This document shows positions 54,488 through 63,415 of a stretch of 64,000 nt of DNA, one piece after another. The DNA comes from UMGS1663 sp046964515. GTDB taxonomy: Bacteria; Bacillota; Clostridia; TANB77; CAG-508. Under the pieces are notes generated by a model, which was not told the origin of the DNA, did not search any database, and saw nothing but the letters and a program-made list of their open reading frames with translations. Made by a program: the position numbers and the translations under genes. How positions within the stretch are numbered: the stretch's first letter is position 1; each line of letters opens with the position of its first letter. The stretch lies in assembly GCA_046964515.1 (NCBI GenBank), contig JBKUYM010000005.1, forward strand, positions 51,466 through 115,465, in the 5' to 3' direction.

Positions 54488-55804
54488 TTACTCTAAGAAA
54501 CCTTTATAATGTCTCATCACTAATTGTGATTCTAATTGTTGTACCGTCTCTAAAGCAACACCAACAACGATTAAGATAGATGTACCACCAAATGCTAAGT
54601 TTAGACTTGTAAATCTCAAAAGCATTGGAAGAATAGCAATTATTGCTAAGAATAATCCCCCAAATACAGTTAACTTAGAAATAATAGATGACAAATAATC
54701 TGTCGTTGGTTTTCCTGCTCTAATGCCTGGAATAAATCCACCATTTTTCTTGATATTATTAGAAACTTCTGCTGGATTAAATGTTGCATACGTATAGAAG
54801 AATGTAAATCCAACAATTAACAATAAGTATACAAGTGCATTAGCTATAGAATACCCAATTCCTACACTAGAAGATGAGGTTGCTATTGAAAAATTATAAA
54901 TAACAGACCAAAATCCTGCTTGTGAGGCAATGTCTGGTATAAACATCTGAATAATGATAGCTGGAAATGTCATAAATGAAGAAGCAAAAATAACGGGCAT
55001 AACACCTGCCATAGCAAGTTTTAATGGTATATGCGTATTTTGTGCCCCAACCATTTTTCTTCCAACTACTTTTTTAGAATATTGTACTGGTACTCTTCTT
55101 TCTGCTTGTTGTACAAATACAACACCTGCTACTAAAATAATAGCACCAATAATAATACCTAAAGCAACTAATAAGCCTGAAGTAGAAAATGCTCCATTAA
55201 CAAATAACAAACTCCAAATCGTTGTTACCGCTCCTGGCAATCCTGCAATAATACCTACAAAGATAATAATAGAAATTCCATTTCCTATTCCCTTATTGGT
55301 AATTTGTTCACCAAGCCACATTAGTAAGGCTGTTCCTGCCATTAAAGAGACAACTACTGTAACACCTGTCATCCATCCTGTATCCATAAAGATACCTGAA
55401 GAACGATAAGATAAGTAAATTCCTGTACCTTCTATTAGAGCAAGCACAATCGTAAGCATTTTTGTATAACGATTGATTTTGTTTCTTCCTTCTTCTCCAC
55501 CTTCTTTTGTTAATTTTTCTAAGGCTGGGATAACCATTCCTAATAATTGAATAACAATAGAAGCTGTAATATAAGGACTAATAGACATAGCAAAAATAGA
55601 TAATCTAGAGAATGCCCCTCCTGAAATCATATCAATTAAAGAGGCAATTCCCTGTCCTTTAAATGCTTCTGCTAATTGGAAAGAATTTACACCAGGTACT
55701 GTAATATAACAACCCAATCTAAAAATAACAATTAGAATTAGTGTATACATCAATTTTTTTCTAACTTCTGGTGTTTTTAATGCATTTTTGATTGTTTGAA
55801 ACAA
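54488..55804 (-). CDS. secY: Protein translocase subunit SecY
   Basis: The 438-residue channel has ten predicted membrane helices and SecY motifs ('GGAFSRLSIFAMSISPYITASI', 'AERRVPVQYSKK'). The start codon directly follows the rplO stop with no gap. It ends before a strong terminator. Confidence 0.97.
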   Translation of the reverse strand: MFQTIKNALKTPEVRKKLMYTLILIVIFRLGCYITVPGVNSFQLAEAFKGQGIASLIDMISGGAFSRLSIFAMSISPYITASIVIQLLGMVIPALEKLTKEGGEEGRNKINRYTKMLTIVLALIEGTGIYLSYRSSGIFMDTGWMTGVTVVVSLMAGTALLMWLGEQITNKGIGNGISIIIFVGIIAGLPGAVTTIWSLLFVNGAFSTSGLLVALGIIIGAIILVAGVVFVQQAERRVPVQYSKKVVGRKMVGAQNTHIPLKLAMAGVMPVIFASSFMTFPAIIIQMFIPDIASQAGFWSVIYNFSIATSSSSVGIGYSIANALVYLLLIVGFTFFYTYATFNPAEVSNNIKKNGGFIPGIRAGKPTTDYLSSIISKLTVFGGLFLAIIAILPMLLRFTSLNLAFGGTSILIVVGVALETVQQLESQLVMRHYKGFLE

Positions 55805-56239
55805 CTAAATCACCTCAGTCTTTCCACCTAAAGCTTCTATTTGTTCCTTAGCTGCTTTTGTAAATCTGACAGCTTTAACCGTTAATTTTTTTTCTAATTT
55901 ACCAGTAGCTAATATAACAATACCATCATTAGCTTTAGAAATAATACCATCTGCTATTAAACTTTCAGCTGTTACTTCTTCTTTGCTACTCTTGTTAAGC
56001 ATTGTTAAAGTTACTTCTGTATAATTCTTTGCATGGATATTTGTAAATCCTCTTTTTGGTAATCTTCTATATAATGGTGTTTGACCACCTTCGAAACCAC
56101 GTCTTACGCCGCCACCTGATCTTGCTTTTTGTCCTTTATGTCCTCTACCAGATGTTTTTCCTAGACCTGAACCAATTCCACGTCCAACTCTTTTTCTTGT
56201 TTCTACTTCTTGTGCTGGTTTTAATTCGCCTAATTTCAT
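55805..56239 (-). CDS. rplO: 50S ribosomal protein L15
   Basis: The 144-residue protein has 'GRGIGSGLGKTSGRGHKGQ' and 'PLYRRLPKRGF'. It follows rpsE after 61 bases, with no rpmD (L30) gene between them, which is unusual for the spc operon. Confidence 0.97.
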   Translation of the reverse strand: MKLGELKPAQEVETRKRVGRGIGSGLGKTSGRGHKGQKARSGGGVRRGFEGGQTPLYRRLPKRGFTNIHAKNYTEVTLTMLNKSSKEEVTAESLIADGIISKANDGIVILATGKLEKKLTVKAVRFTKAAKEQIEALGGKTEVI

Positions 56240-56300
56240 TATGAGATTACACCTCCTCTTTCTCTTAATTAATGATTTTATCTTCTTATTTTATTTCGAA

Positions 56301-56795
56301 TTATAAGATATCTTCTACTTTCTTTCCTCTTTTTGCTGCTACTTGTTCTACTGTTTGCATTTTCTTTAATCCTTCCATTGTAGCATATACTACGTTTCTT
56401 GGATTATTCGTTCCTAATACTTTTGTACGAATATCTTTATATCCTGCAAGTTCTAGAACAGGTCTTACACTACCACCAGCTATAACTCCAGTACCTTCTC
56501 CAGCTGGTTTTAACATAACTGTAGCACTACCAAATTTTCCAATATATTCATGTGGAATAGTAGTACCTACAACAGGAACTTCGATTAGATTCTTCTTTGC
56601 TTCTTCAATTGCTTTTTTAATTGCATCTGGAACTTCTGCTGCTTTTCCATTACCAACACCAACGTGTCCAGCACCATCACCAACAACAACAACTGCACTA
56701 AATCTAAAAGTTCTACCACCTTTTACAACCTTTGCAACTCTGTTAATCGCAACTACTTTTTCTTTAATTTCATTAGATGTATTTTCTTCTTGCAC
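56301..56795 (-). CDS. rpsE: 30S ribosomal protein S5
   Basis: The 164-residue protein has 'GGRTFRFSAVVVVGDGAGHVGVGNGKA', the S5 signature, and the conserved 'GTGVIAGGSVRPVLELAG'. Between rplR and rplO. Confidence 0.97.
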   Translation of the reverse strand: MQEENTSNEIKEKVVAINRVAKVVKGGRTFRFSAVVVVGDGAGHVGVGNGKAAEVPDAIKKAIEEAKKNLIEVPVVGTTIPHEYIGKFGSATVMLKPAGEGTGVIAGGSVRPVLELAGYKDIRTKVLGTNNPRNVVYATMEGLKKMQTVEQVAAKRGKKVEDIL

Positions 56796-56817
56796 TTTTA
56801 TTTCCCTCCTTTTCCTT

Positions 56818-57177
56818 TTAGAATTTTAATCCTGCTTCTCTTGCAGCTTCTGCTAATTCTTTAACAACACCATGATAAATGTATCCACCTCTATCGAATA
56901 CAACATTCTCGATGTTCTTTTCTAAAGCTCTTTTAGCAATTAAAGCACCTACTTCTTTTGCAGCTTCTTTATTTGCATGTTTTGTTTTTACTTCTTTATC
57001 AAGTGTAGAAGCACTAACTAATGTCGTTGCAGCTACATCATCAATCACTTGTACAAATAAATTTTTATTGCTTCTATAGATACACAATCTTGGACAATCT
57101 GCAGTTCCATTAATTTTTCTACGAACTCTTAAATGTCTTCTTTGTCTTTCCATTTTTCTATCTGTTTTTGTAATCAT
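56818..57177 (-). CDS. rplR: 50S ribosomal protein L18
   Basis: The 119-residue 5S rRNA-binding protein has 'PRLCIYRSNKNLFVQVIDD' and 'FDRGGYIYHG'. Between rplF and rpsE. Confidence 0.97.
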   Translation of the reverse strand: MITKTDRKMERQRRHLRVRRKINGTADCPRLCIYRSNKNLFVQVIDDVAATTLVSASTLDKEVKTKHANKEAAKEVGALIAKRALEKNIENVVFDRGGYIYHGVVKELAEAAREAGLKF

Positions 57178-57237
57178 CTTTTTTCTCCTTTCTACTAAAG
57201 TAACAGCCTTAGTTTTTTAAAATGATTTTTTTAAGTT

Positions 57238-57777
57238 TTATTTTTTACCAGCTTTTCCTTCTTTACGTCTAATATGTTCTTCAGCATATTTAATACCTTT
57301 TCCATGGTATACTTCTGGTGGTCTTTTTGTTCTAATAACTGCTGCTGTTTGACCAACTAATTCTTTATCAATTCCTTTTACTATAATTGTATTTGCATTT
57401 GGAACGTCAAAAGTAATGCCTTCTGGTGTTTCCATTTCTACTGGATGAGAATATCCTAAGCTCATTACTAACTTATTTCCTTGTTTTTGTGCTCTATAAC
57501 CAACACCAACAATTTGTAATTCTCTTTTATATTCATTAACAACACCTTCAATCATGTTGCTAATTAATGTTCTTGTTAATCCATGTAAACTTCTATTTTC
57601 TGCTTCATCATTCGGTCTTGTTACTGTAATGACATTTCCTTCGATAGAAACAGTCATGTTTTTATGAATATCTCTTTCTAATGTTCCTTTAGGTCCTTTT
57701 ACTGTTAAATGACGGTCTTCTAGCTTAATTTCTACACCATCTGGTACAGTAATAGGTTTGTTTCCTATTCTTGACAT
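57238..57777 (-). CDS. rplF: 50S ribosomal protein L6
   Basis: The 179-residue protein starts 'MSRIGNKPITVPDGVEI' and ends with 'PPEVYHGKGIKY' motif, the typical two-domain L6. Confidence 0.97.
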   Translation of the reverse strand: MSRIGNKPITVPDGVEIKLEDRHLTVKGPKGTLERDIHKNMTVSIEGNVITVTRPNDEAENRSLHGLTRTLISNMIEGVVNEYKRELQIVGVGYRAQKQGNKLVMSLGYSHPVEMETPEGITFDVPNANTIIVKGIDKELVGQTAAVIRTKRPPEVYHGKGIKYAEEHIRRKEGKAGKK

Positions 57778-57805
57778 TTTGATTTTCCCTCCTTTTTTGC
57801 TATTC

Positions 57806-58204
57806 TTACCAAACGTAAGCTAGAACTTCTCCTCCTAAGCCTTCGTTTCTTGCTTCTTTATCTGTTTTAATTCCTTTAGATGTAGAAATTAAAGCAATTC
57901 CTAATCCGTTTAATACTTGTGGTAATTCATCCTTAGATGCATATACTCTTAATCCTGGTTTACTAATTCTTTTTAAACCATCGATAACTCTTGCACCTTT
58001 TTCGTCATATTTTAAGGTAATTCTAATGATTCCTTGATTTTCATTTTTGATTTCTTCACATGCTTTAATATATCCTTCTTGTAATAAGATATTAGCAATT
58101 GCTTTTTTCATATTAGAAGCTGGAATATCTACAGTTTTATGTTTTGAACTGTTAGCATTTCTGATTCTTGTTAGCATATCTGCTATTGGGTCAGTTGTAT
58201 TCAT
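57806..58204 (-). CDS. rpsH: 30S ribosomal protein S8
   Basis: The 132-residue protein starts 'TDPIADMLTRIRNAN' and ends 'GLGGEVLAYVW', as in S8. It is a potential autogenous regulator of the spc operon. Confidence 0.97.
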   Translation of the reverse strand: MNTTDPIADMLTRIRNANSSKHKTVDIPASNMKKAIANILLQEGYIKACEEIKNENQGIIRITLKYDEKGARVIDGLKRISKPGLRVYASKDELPQVLNGLGIALISTSKGIKTDKEARNEGLGGEVLAYVW

Positions 58205-58272
58205 GAAATTTTTTCCCTCCTTTTTTACGTACTTGAAAACAAGATTTTGTTTTCTTCTTTATTTATTTTAGA

Positions 58273-58458
58273 TTACCAACTTGCTTTCTTTACTCCTGGT
58301 ATTTCACCCTTGTGTGCTAATTCTCTAAAGCATACACGGCAAATTCCATATTTTCTAATATAGGCATGTGGTCTTCCACAAATCTTACATCTGTTATATT
58401 CTCTTGTTTTATATTTTTGCTCTCTTGCTTGCTTTACTTTTAAAGATTTTTTAGCCAT
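58273..58458 (-). CDS. rpsZ: 30S ribosomal protein S14 type Z (zinc form)
   Basis: The 61-residue protein has two CxxC pairs ('CKICGRPH', 'CRVC') and the short form typical of Firmicutes. Between rplE and rpsH. Confidence 0.97.
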   Translation of the reverse strand: MAKKSLKVKQAREQKYKTREYNRCKICGRPHAYIRKYGICRVCFRELAHKGEIPGVKKASW

Positions 58459-58514
58459 TGGCTTTCTCCTTTCTTATTTACTCTCTGTATGGCTTATTTT
58501 TCGCTTACAGCATC

Positions 58515-59054
58515 TTAGTTTTTAAAAGGCATACCTAAAAGTGCTAATAATTCTTTTGCTTCTTCGTCTGTCTTAGCAGTGGTTACGAAAATAATATCCA
58601 TTCCTCTAATTTTATCTACTTTATCATATTCAATTTCAGGGAAAATTAATTGTTCTTTAATACCCATTGAGTAATTTCCTCTTCCATCAAATGCGTTTTT
58701 AGAGACACCTCTAAAATCTCTTACTCTTGGAAGTGCTACATTAAATAATTTGTATGCAAAATCATACATTTTTCCTGCTCTTAATGTAACTTTACATCCC
58801 ATATTAACACCTTCTCTAATTTTGAAGGCTGCAATTGCTTTCTTTGCTTTTGTTACAACAGGTGCTTGCCCTGTTATAATTTTGATATCATTAATCGCAT
58901 TATCTAATGATTTTGGATTATCTTTAATATCTCCAAGACCTACATTGATAACGATTTTTTCTAATTTTGGAACTTCCATAACAGATTTATAATTGAATTT
59001 TTTCATTAATGCTGGAATTACTTCTTTCTCATATTGTTCTCTTAATATTTCCAT
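58515..59054 (-). CDS. rplE: 50S ribosomal protein L5
   Basis: The 179-residue 5S rRNA-binding protein has 'KIVINVGLGD', 'GMDIIFVTTAKTDEEA' and ends near 'GMPFKN'. Between rplX and rpsZ. Confidence 0.97.
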   Translation of the reverse strand: MEILREQYEKEVIPALMKKFNYKSVMEVPKLEKIVINVGLGDIKDNPKSLDNAINDIKIITGQAPVVTKAKKAIAAFKIREGVNMGCKVTLRAGKMYDFAYKLFNVALPRVRDFRGVSKNAFDGRGNYSMGIKEQLIFPEIEYDKVDKIRGMDIIFVTTAKTDEEAKELLALLGMPFKN

Positions 59055-59086
59055 AGTCTATGTATTCCTCCTTTCCTACTTACATT

Positions 59087-59395
59087 CTATTTTATTTTAG
59101 CAGCGCATTTCTTACAAACACGTACTTTTTCATCTTTCTCTACTTCAAAACCAATTCTTGTAGCTTTACCACATTTTGGGCATACGACATTTACTTTACT
59201 ACTATGGATAGCACATTCTACGGGAATGATACCTCCTTCTTCACCTTGTTTTCTTGGTTTTACATGTTTCTTTCTAATATTTACACCTTTTACAATGATT
59301 TTCTCTGTTTTAGGAATGACTTCTAAAACTTCACCTGTTTTTCCTTTATCATTTCCAGATAAAACTTGAACAGTATCTCCTTTTCTGATTTTCAT
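59087..59395 (-). CDS. rplX: 50S ribosomal protein L24
   Basis: The 102-residue protein has a KOW motif ('GDTVQVLSGNDKGKTG') and a C-terminal zinc-like CxxC pair ('CPKCGK', 'CKKCAAK'). Between rplN and rplE. Confidence 0.96.
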   Translation of the reverse strand: MKIRKGDTVQVLSGNDKGKTGEVLEVIPKTEKIIVKGVNIRKKHVKPRKQGEEGGIIPVECAIHSSKVNVVCPKCGKATRIGFEVEKDEKVRVCKKCAAKIK

Positions 59396-59445
59396 TTTTA
59401 TATTTCACCTCTTTCAATCGTAGTCGTTTATTCCTTTTTCCTATT

Positions 59446-59814
59446 TTATAGAACTTCTGGTGCTAAAGATAATATTTTCATATAATCTTTATCTCTTAGT
59501 TCCCTAGCAACAGGTCCAAAGATACGTGTTCCTTTTGGGTTTTTATCTTCTTTGATAATAACTGCTGCATTTTCATCAAATCTTACATATGATCCATCTG
59601 CTCTTCTAATTGGTTTTTTCGTTCTTACGATTACTGCTTTTACAACATCACCTTTTTTCACAACGCCACCAGGTGTTGCTGTTTTAACAGAAGCAACGAT
59701 AACATCACCAACGCCAGCATATTTTCTATAAGAACCACCTAAACATCTAATGCACATAATTTCTTTAGCACCAGTGTTATCAGCTACTTTTAATATTGAT
59801 TGTTGCTGTACCAT
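59446..59814 (-). CDS. rplN: 50S ribosomal protein L14
   Basis: The 122-residue protein has 'VADNTGAKEIMCIRCLGG' and 'RIFGPVARELR'. Between rpsQ and rplX. Confidence 0.97.
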   Translation of the reverse strand: MVQQQSILKVADNTGAKEIMCIRCLGGSYRKYAGVGDVIVASVKTATPGGVVKKGDVVKAVIVRTKKPIRRADGSYVRFDENAAVIIKEDKNPKGTRIFGPVARELRDKDYMKILSLAPEVL

Positions 59815-59842
59815 GATTTATAGTACCTCCCTTTCCTACTTA

Positions 59843-60106
59843 TTATTTTATAACAGCCTTTTCTATAACTTCCACAACTCTAAATCTTTTATCTTTAGAT
59901 AAAGGTCTTGTTTCCATTACTTTTACTTTATCTCCGATACCACATTCATTGTTTTCATCATGTGCTTTTAAAGTATATGTTTTTCTTTGAACTTTTCCGT
60001 AAGTTTTATGTTTTTCACTAGTTTCAACTGCTACAACTACTGTTTTATCCATTTTATTAGAAGTAACTGTACCAATCATCACTTTGCGAAGATTTCTTTC
60101 TTCCAT
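59843..60106 (-). CDS. rpsQ: 30S ribosomal protein S17
   Basis: The 87-residue OB-fold protein has 'GTVTSNKMDKTVVVAVE' and 'ETRPLSKDKRFRV'. Between rpmC and rplN. Confidence 0.97.
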   Translation of the reverse strand: MEERNLRKVMIGTVTSNKMDKTVVVAVETSEKHKTYGKVQRKTYTLKAHDENNECGIGDKVKVMETRPLSKDKRFRVVEVIEKAVIK

Positions 60107-60133
60107 TTCTTCAATCCTCCTTTTCTTCTTGGA

Positions 60134-60334
60134 TTATTTATTTTCAGCTAATTTTCTTTGTGTTAATACTGTATTGATTCTTGCAATGTCTTTCTTAACT
60201 TCATTAATTTTCATAGGATTATCTAAACCATTTGTTGCTAAACTAAATCTTAGTTTAAATAACTCTGATTTCAATTCTCCTAATTCTTTTTCTAGTTCTG
60301 GTGAAGACATTTCTCTAATTTTACTAATCTTCAT
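60134..60334 (-). CDS. rpmC: 50S ribosomal protein L29
   Basis: The 66-residue protein has 'SSPELEKELGELKSELFKLRF'. I chose the ATG at 60334, after GGTGG, inside the end of rplP (11-base overlap); a GTG at 60346 is the alternative. Typical length for L29. Confidence 0.95.
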   Translation of the reverse strand: MKISKIREMSSPELEKELGELKSELFKLRFSLATNGLDNPMKINEVKKDIARINTVLTQRKLAENK

Positions 60335-60764
60335 CACTTTCACCACCTATTTCCGTTTCTTTTTTAACAAATTTACACTTAACAGATAGTTTCATAGCAG
60401 CAAGTCTTAAAGCTTCTCTTGCAACTTCTTCAGATACACCTGCTATTTCAAACATAACTCTTCCTGGTTTTACAGCGGCAACCCAGTATTCTACTGCGCC
60501 TTTACCTTTACCCATACGAGTTTCTGCTGGTTTTTTTGTTATTGGTTTGTCTGGGAAGATTTTAATCCAAACCTTTCCACCTCTTTTAATATAACGAGTC
60601 ATAGCAACACGGGCAGATTCGATTTGATTAGTTGTAATTAATCCTGCATCTAATGCTTGTAATCCATATTCTCCATCTGTTACTCTATTTCCTCTAGTTG
60701 CTCTACCTCTGTTTCTACCTTTTTGTTGTTTTCTATATTTTGTTCTTTTTGGCATTAATGGCAT
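60324..60764 (-). CDS. rplP: 50S ribosomal protein L16
   Basis: The 146-residue protein has 'MPKRTKYRKQQKGRNRG' and 'GKGAVEYWVAAVKPGRVMFE'. It overlaps rpsC by one base and rpmC by 11. Confidence 0.97.
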   Translation of the reverse strand: MPLMPKRTKYRKQQKGRNRGRATRGNRVTDGEYGLQALDAGLITTNQIESARVAMTRYIKRGGKVWIKIFPDKPITKKPAETRMGKGKGAVEYWVAAVKPGRVMFEIAGVSEEVAREALRLAAMKLSVKCKFVKKETEIGGESDED

Positions 60765-61423
60765 TATTCTTCCCCTCCTTTTGCTTTCTTTTTAGCTGGA
60801 AGAACTTCACCTTTATAAATCCAAACTTTTACACCAACTTTTCCATATGTGGTATCTGCTTCTGCAAATCCATAATCAATGTCAGCACGTAAAGTTTGAA
60901 GTGGAATCGTTCCTTCTTTGTAGAACTCTGTTCTAGCCATGTCTGCTCCACCTAATCTTCCAGATACTGAAGTTTTAATTCCTAAAGCACCCGCTTTCAT
61001 AGTTTTTTGCATACATTGTTTCATAGCTCTTCTAAATGAAATTCTTCTTTCTAGTTGTCCTGCAATATTTTCAGCAACTAGTTGTGCATTGATATCTACA
61101 TCTTTTACTTCAACGATATTTAAATTTACTTCTTTACCTATCATTTTTTGTAATTCATTTTTTAAGTTTTCTGCCAAGTTTCCACCTTTACCAATAACTA
61201 AACCTGGTTTTGCTGTGAAAACATTTACTTTTACAAATTTAGCAGTTCTTTCAATTTCAATTTTTGAAATACCACTAACATATAATTTTTTCTTAACATA
61301 TTCACGGATTTTATGATCTTCTACAAGATAATCTGCAAAATCTTTAGAATTTGCATACCATTTTGAGCTCCAGTCTTTAATGACACCTACTCTTAATCCA
61401 TGAGGATCCATTTTTTGTCCCAT
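60764..61423 (-). CDS. rpsC: 30S ribosomal protein S3
   Basis: The 219-residue protein has the KH domain ('KPGLVIGKGG') and the C-terminal 'GVKVWIYKGEVLP'. It lines the mRNA entry channel. Its last base overlaps the rplP start. Confidence 0.97.
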   Translation of the reverse strand: MGQKMDPHGLRVGVIKDWSSKWYANSKDFADYLVEDHKIREYVKKKLYVSGISKIEIERTAKFVKVNVFTAKPGLVIGKGGNLAENLKNELQKMIGKEVNLNIVEVKDVDINAQLVAENIAGQLERRISFRRAMKQCMQKTMKAGALGIKTSVSGRLGGADMARTEFYKEGTIPLQTLRADIDYGFAEADTTYGKVGVKVWIYKGEVLPAKKKAKGGEE

Positions 61424-61445
61424 GTTATATTCTCCCTCCTTATTT

Positions 61446-61814
61446 CTAGTCTTGCTCTCTTAATACGATTGTTATATGGCTTGTTCTTTTTCTAATTCTT
61501 ACAGCAGATCCTTTTGCAGCAGGTCTAATTCTCTTTAATGTTGGACCTTGGTTTGCAAATACTTCTGCAACATATAATTTTTCATGTGCCATATGATGAT
61601 TATTTTCAGCATTTGCAATAGCTGATTTTAATAACTTTTCAATGATTTCAGATGCTGCTTTTGGTGTATATTTTACGATTGCTAAAGCTTCATCTACACT
61701 TTTTCCTCTAATTAAATCAATGACGATTTTTACTTTTCTACTTGAAATTCTAGCATATTTTAATGTTGCTACTGCTTCTGGCACTACGATTTCTTGAACT
61801 TCTTGCTTTTCCAC
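61446..61814 (-). CDS. rplV: 50S ribosomal protein L22
   Basis: The 122-residue protein has 'ISSRKVKIVIDLIRGKSVDEAL' and the loop 'GPTLKRIRPAAKGSA' near the exit tunnel. Slightly longer N-terminus than average. Confidence 0.97.
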   Translation of the reverse strand: MEKQEVQEIVVPEAVATLKYARISSRKVKIVIDLIRGKSVDEALAIVKYTPKAASEIIEKLLKSAIANAENNHHMAHEKLYVAEVFANQGPTLKRIRPAAKGSAVRIRKRTSHITIVLREQD

Positions 61815-61844
61815 GTTACTCTAACCTCCTTTTGGTTATACTTA

Positions 61845-62120
61845 TTATTTCTTCGTTGTTTTTTCTCCTGCATGACCTTTAAAAGTTCTTGTTGGAGCAA
61901 ACTCTCCTAATTTATGACCTATCATCTCTTCAGTAATATATACTGGTACATGTTTTCTACCATCATGAACAGCAATTGTGTGTCCTACCATTTGAGGGTA
62001 TATAGTAGAAGCTCTTGACCATGTTTTTAATACCTCTTTTGCTCCTGTCTCATTCATAGTATCAATTCTTTTGATTAACTCTGGAGCAACAAATGGTTTC
62101 TTTTTACTTGATCTTGACAT
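61845..62120 (-). CDS. rpsS: 30S ribosomal protein S19
   Basis: The 91-residue protein has 'TWSRASTIYPQMVGHTIAVHDGRKHVPV' and 'KLGEFAPTRTF'. Between rplB and rplV. Confidence 0.97.
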   Translation of the reverse strand: MSRSSKKKPFVAPELIKRIDTMNETGAKEVLKTWSRASTIYPQMVGHTIAVHDGRKHVPVYITEEMIGHKLGEFAPTRTFKGHAGEKTTKK

Positions 62121-62135
62121 ATCTTTTTTCCCTCC

Positions 62136-62963
62136 TTACTTTCTTCTCTTTACGATAAATTTATTAGATTGTTTATTTTTCTTTCTTGTCTTATAACCTA
62201 ATGCTGGCTTGCCCCAAGGTGTCATTGGTCCTGCGTGTCCTACTGGTGCTTTACCTTCACCACCACCATGTGGGTGATCTACTGGGTTCATAACAGAACC
62301 TCTAACAGATGGACGAATACCCATATGTCTTGTTCTTCCAGCTTTACCAATTTTTACATTTTCATGGTCTGTATTTCCTACAGTTCCAATAGTTGCTCTA
62401 CATCTTGTCATTACTAATCTCATTTCTCCTGATGGAAGTCTTACATGTGCATATTTTCCTTCTTTAGCCATTAGTTGTGCTTCTTGTCCTGCTGCTCTAA
62501 CCATTTTTCCACCTTGACCTGGATTTAATTCGATATTATGAATCATCGTACCTACTGGAATAGATTCAATTGGCATACAGTTTCCTGGTTTAATATCCAC
62601 TTTTTGTCCAGATATAACGGTATCTCCATCTTTTAATCCAACTGGAGCTAAAATGTAACTTAAAGTTCCGTCTTCATATTTTACTAAAGCAATGTTAGCA
62701 CTTCTATTTGGATCATATTCGATACCAATAACCGTTGCTTGTTCATTATCTTTATTTCTCTTAAAATCAATAATTCTATATTTTTGTCTATTTCCTCCAC
62801 CTTGATGTCTTACCGTGATTCTACCATATGAATTTCTTCCTGCTTTTTCTTTCTTTTTTGCAAGTAAAGATTTTTCAGGTGTTTTTTTCGTAATTTCTTC
62901 AAATGTAGAAACAGTTGTGTTTCTTAGAGATGGAGTAGTTGGTCTAAAATGTTTCATTCCCAT
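62136..62963 (-). CDS. rplB: 50S ribosomal protein L2
   Basis: The 275-residue protein has 'GRNSYGRITVRHQGGG' and the C-terminal 'GSVMNPVDHPHGGGEG' with the His near the peptidyl-transferase centre. RBS GGAG precedes it. Confidence 0.98.
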   Translation of the reverse strand: MGMKHFRPTTPSLRNTTVSTFEEITKKTPEKSLLAKKKEKAGRNSYGRITVRHQGGGNRQKYRIIDFKRNKDNEQATVIGIEYDPNRSANIALVKYEDGTLSYILAPVGLKDGDTVISGQKVDIKPGNCMPIESIPVGTMIHNIELNPGQGGKMVRAAGQEAQLMAKEGKYAHVRLPSGEMRLVMTRCRATIGTVGNTDHENVKIGKAGRTRHMGIRPSVRGSVMNPVDHPHGGGEGKAPVGHAGPMTPWGKPALGYKTRKKNKQSNKFIVKRRK

Positions 62964-63067
62964 TTTGTTTTTCTCCTTATTTTTCTTTATTTACGGATTT
63001 TTTCCTGCTCCGTATGGCAGATATTCTTTGATTTCCTGGTATTTTCCAGATAATTTTATCTTTAAAT

Positions 63068-63415
63068 TTAAGCACCCATGAAAGCATCTATAGAATCTTT
63101 ATATTTTTTAGATCCTTTTACAGCTTTTCCACCTTTTGTTAAGTATGTTTTATCTTCAGGGTTTGTATCAATTGTTACAATGGCTTTTTTCCAGTCAGAA
63201 GTTTTTCCTTCATATTTTCCTACTCTTTTTGTTTTTCCTTTTACAGTCATTGTATTTACATTTACTACTTTTACTTCAAATAATTTTTCAACAGCTTTTG
63301 CAATTTCTACTTTTGTAGCATTTTTGTTTACTTTAAAAGTATACTTTCCTGCTTGTAATTCATCATTGCTTTTTTCTGTAATAACTGGTGCCATAATAAT
63401 TTCTTCTGGTCTCAT
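63068..63415 (-). CDS. rplW: 50S ribosomal protein L23
   Basis: The 115-residue protein has 'PVITEKSNDELQAGKYTFKV' and a C-terminal Lys-rich tail. It contributes to the tunnel exit and chaperone binding. It overlaps rplD by one base. Confidence 0.97.
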   Translation of the reverse strand: MRPEEIIMAPVITEKSNDELQAGKYTFKVNKNATKVEIAKAVEKLFEVKVVNVNTMTVKGKTKRVGKYEGKTSDWKKAIVTIDTNPEDKTYLTKGGKAVKGSKKYKDSIDAFMGA

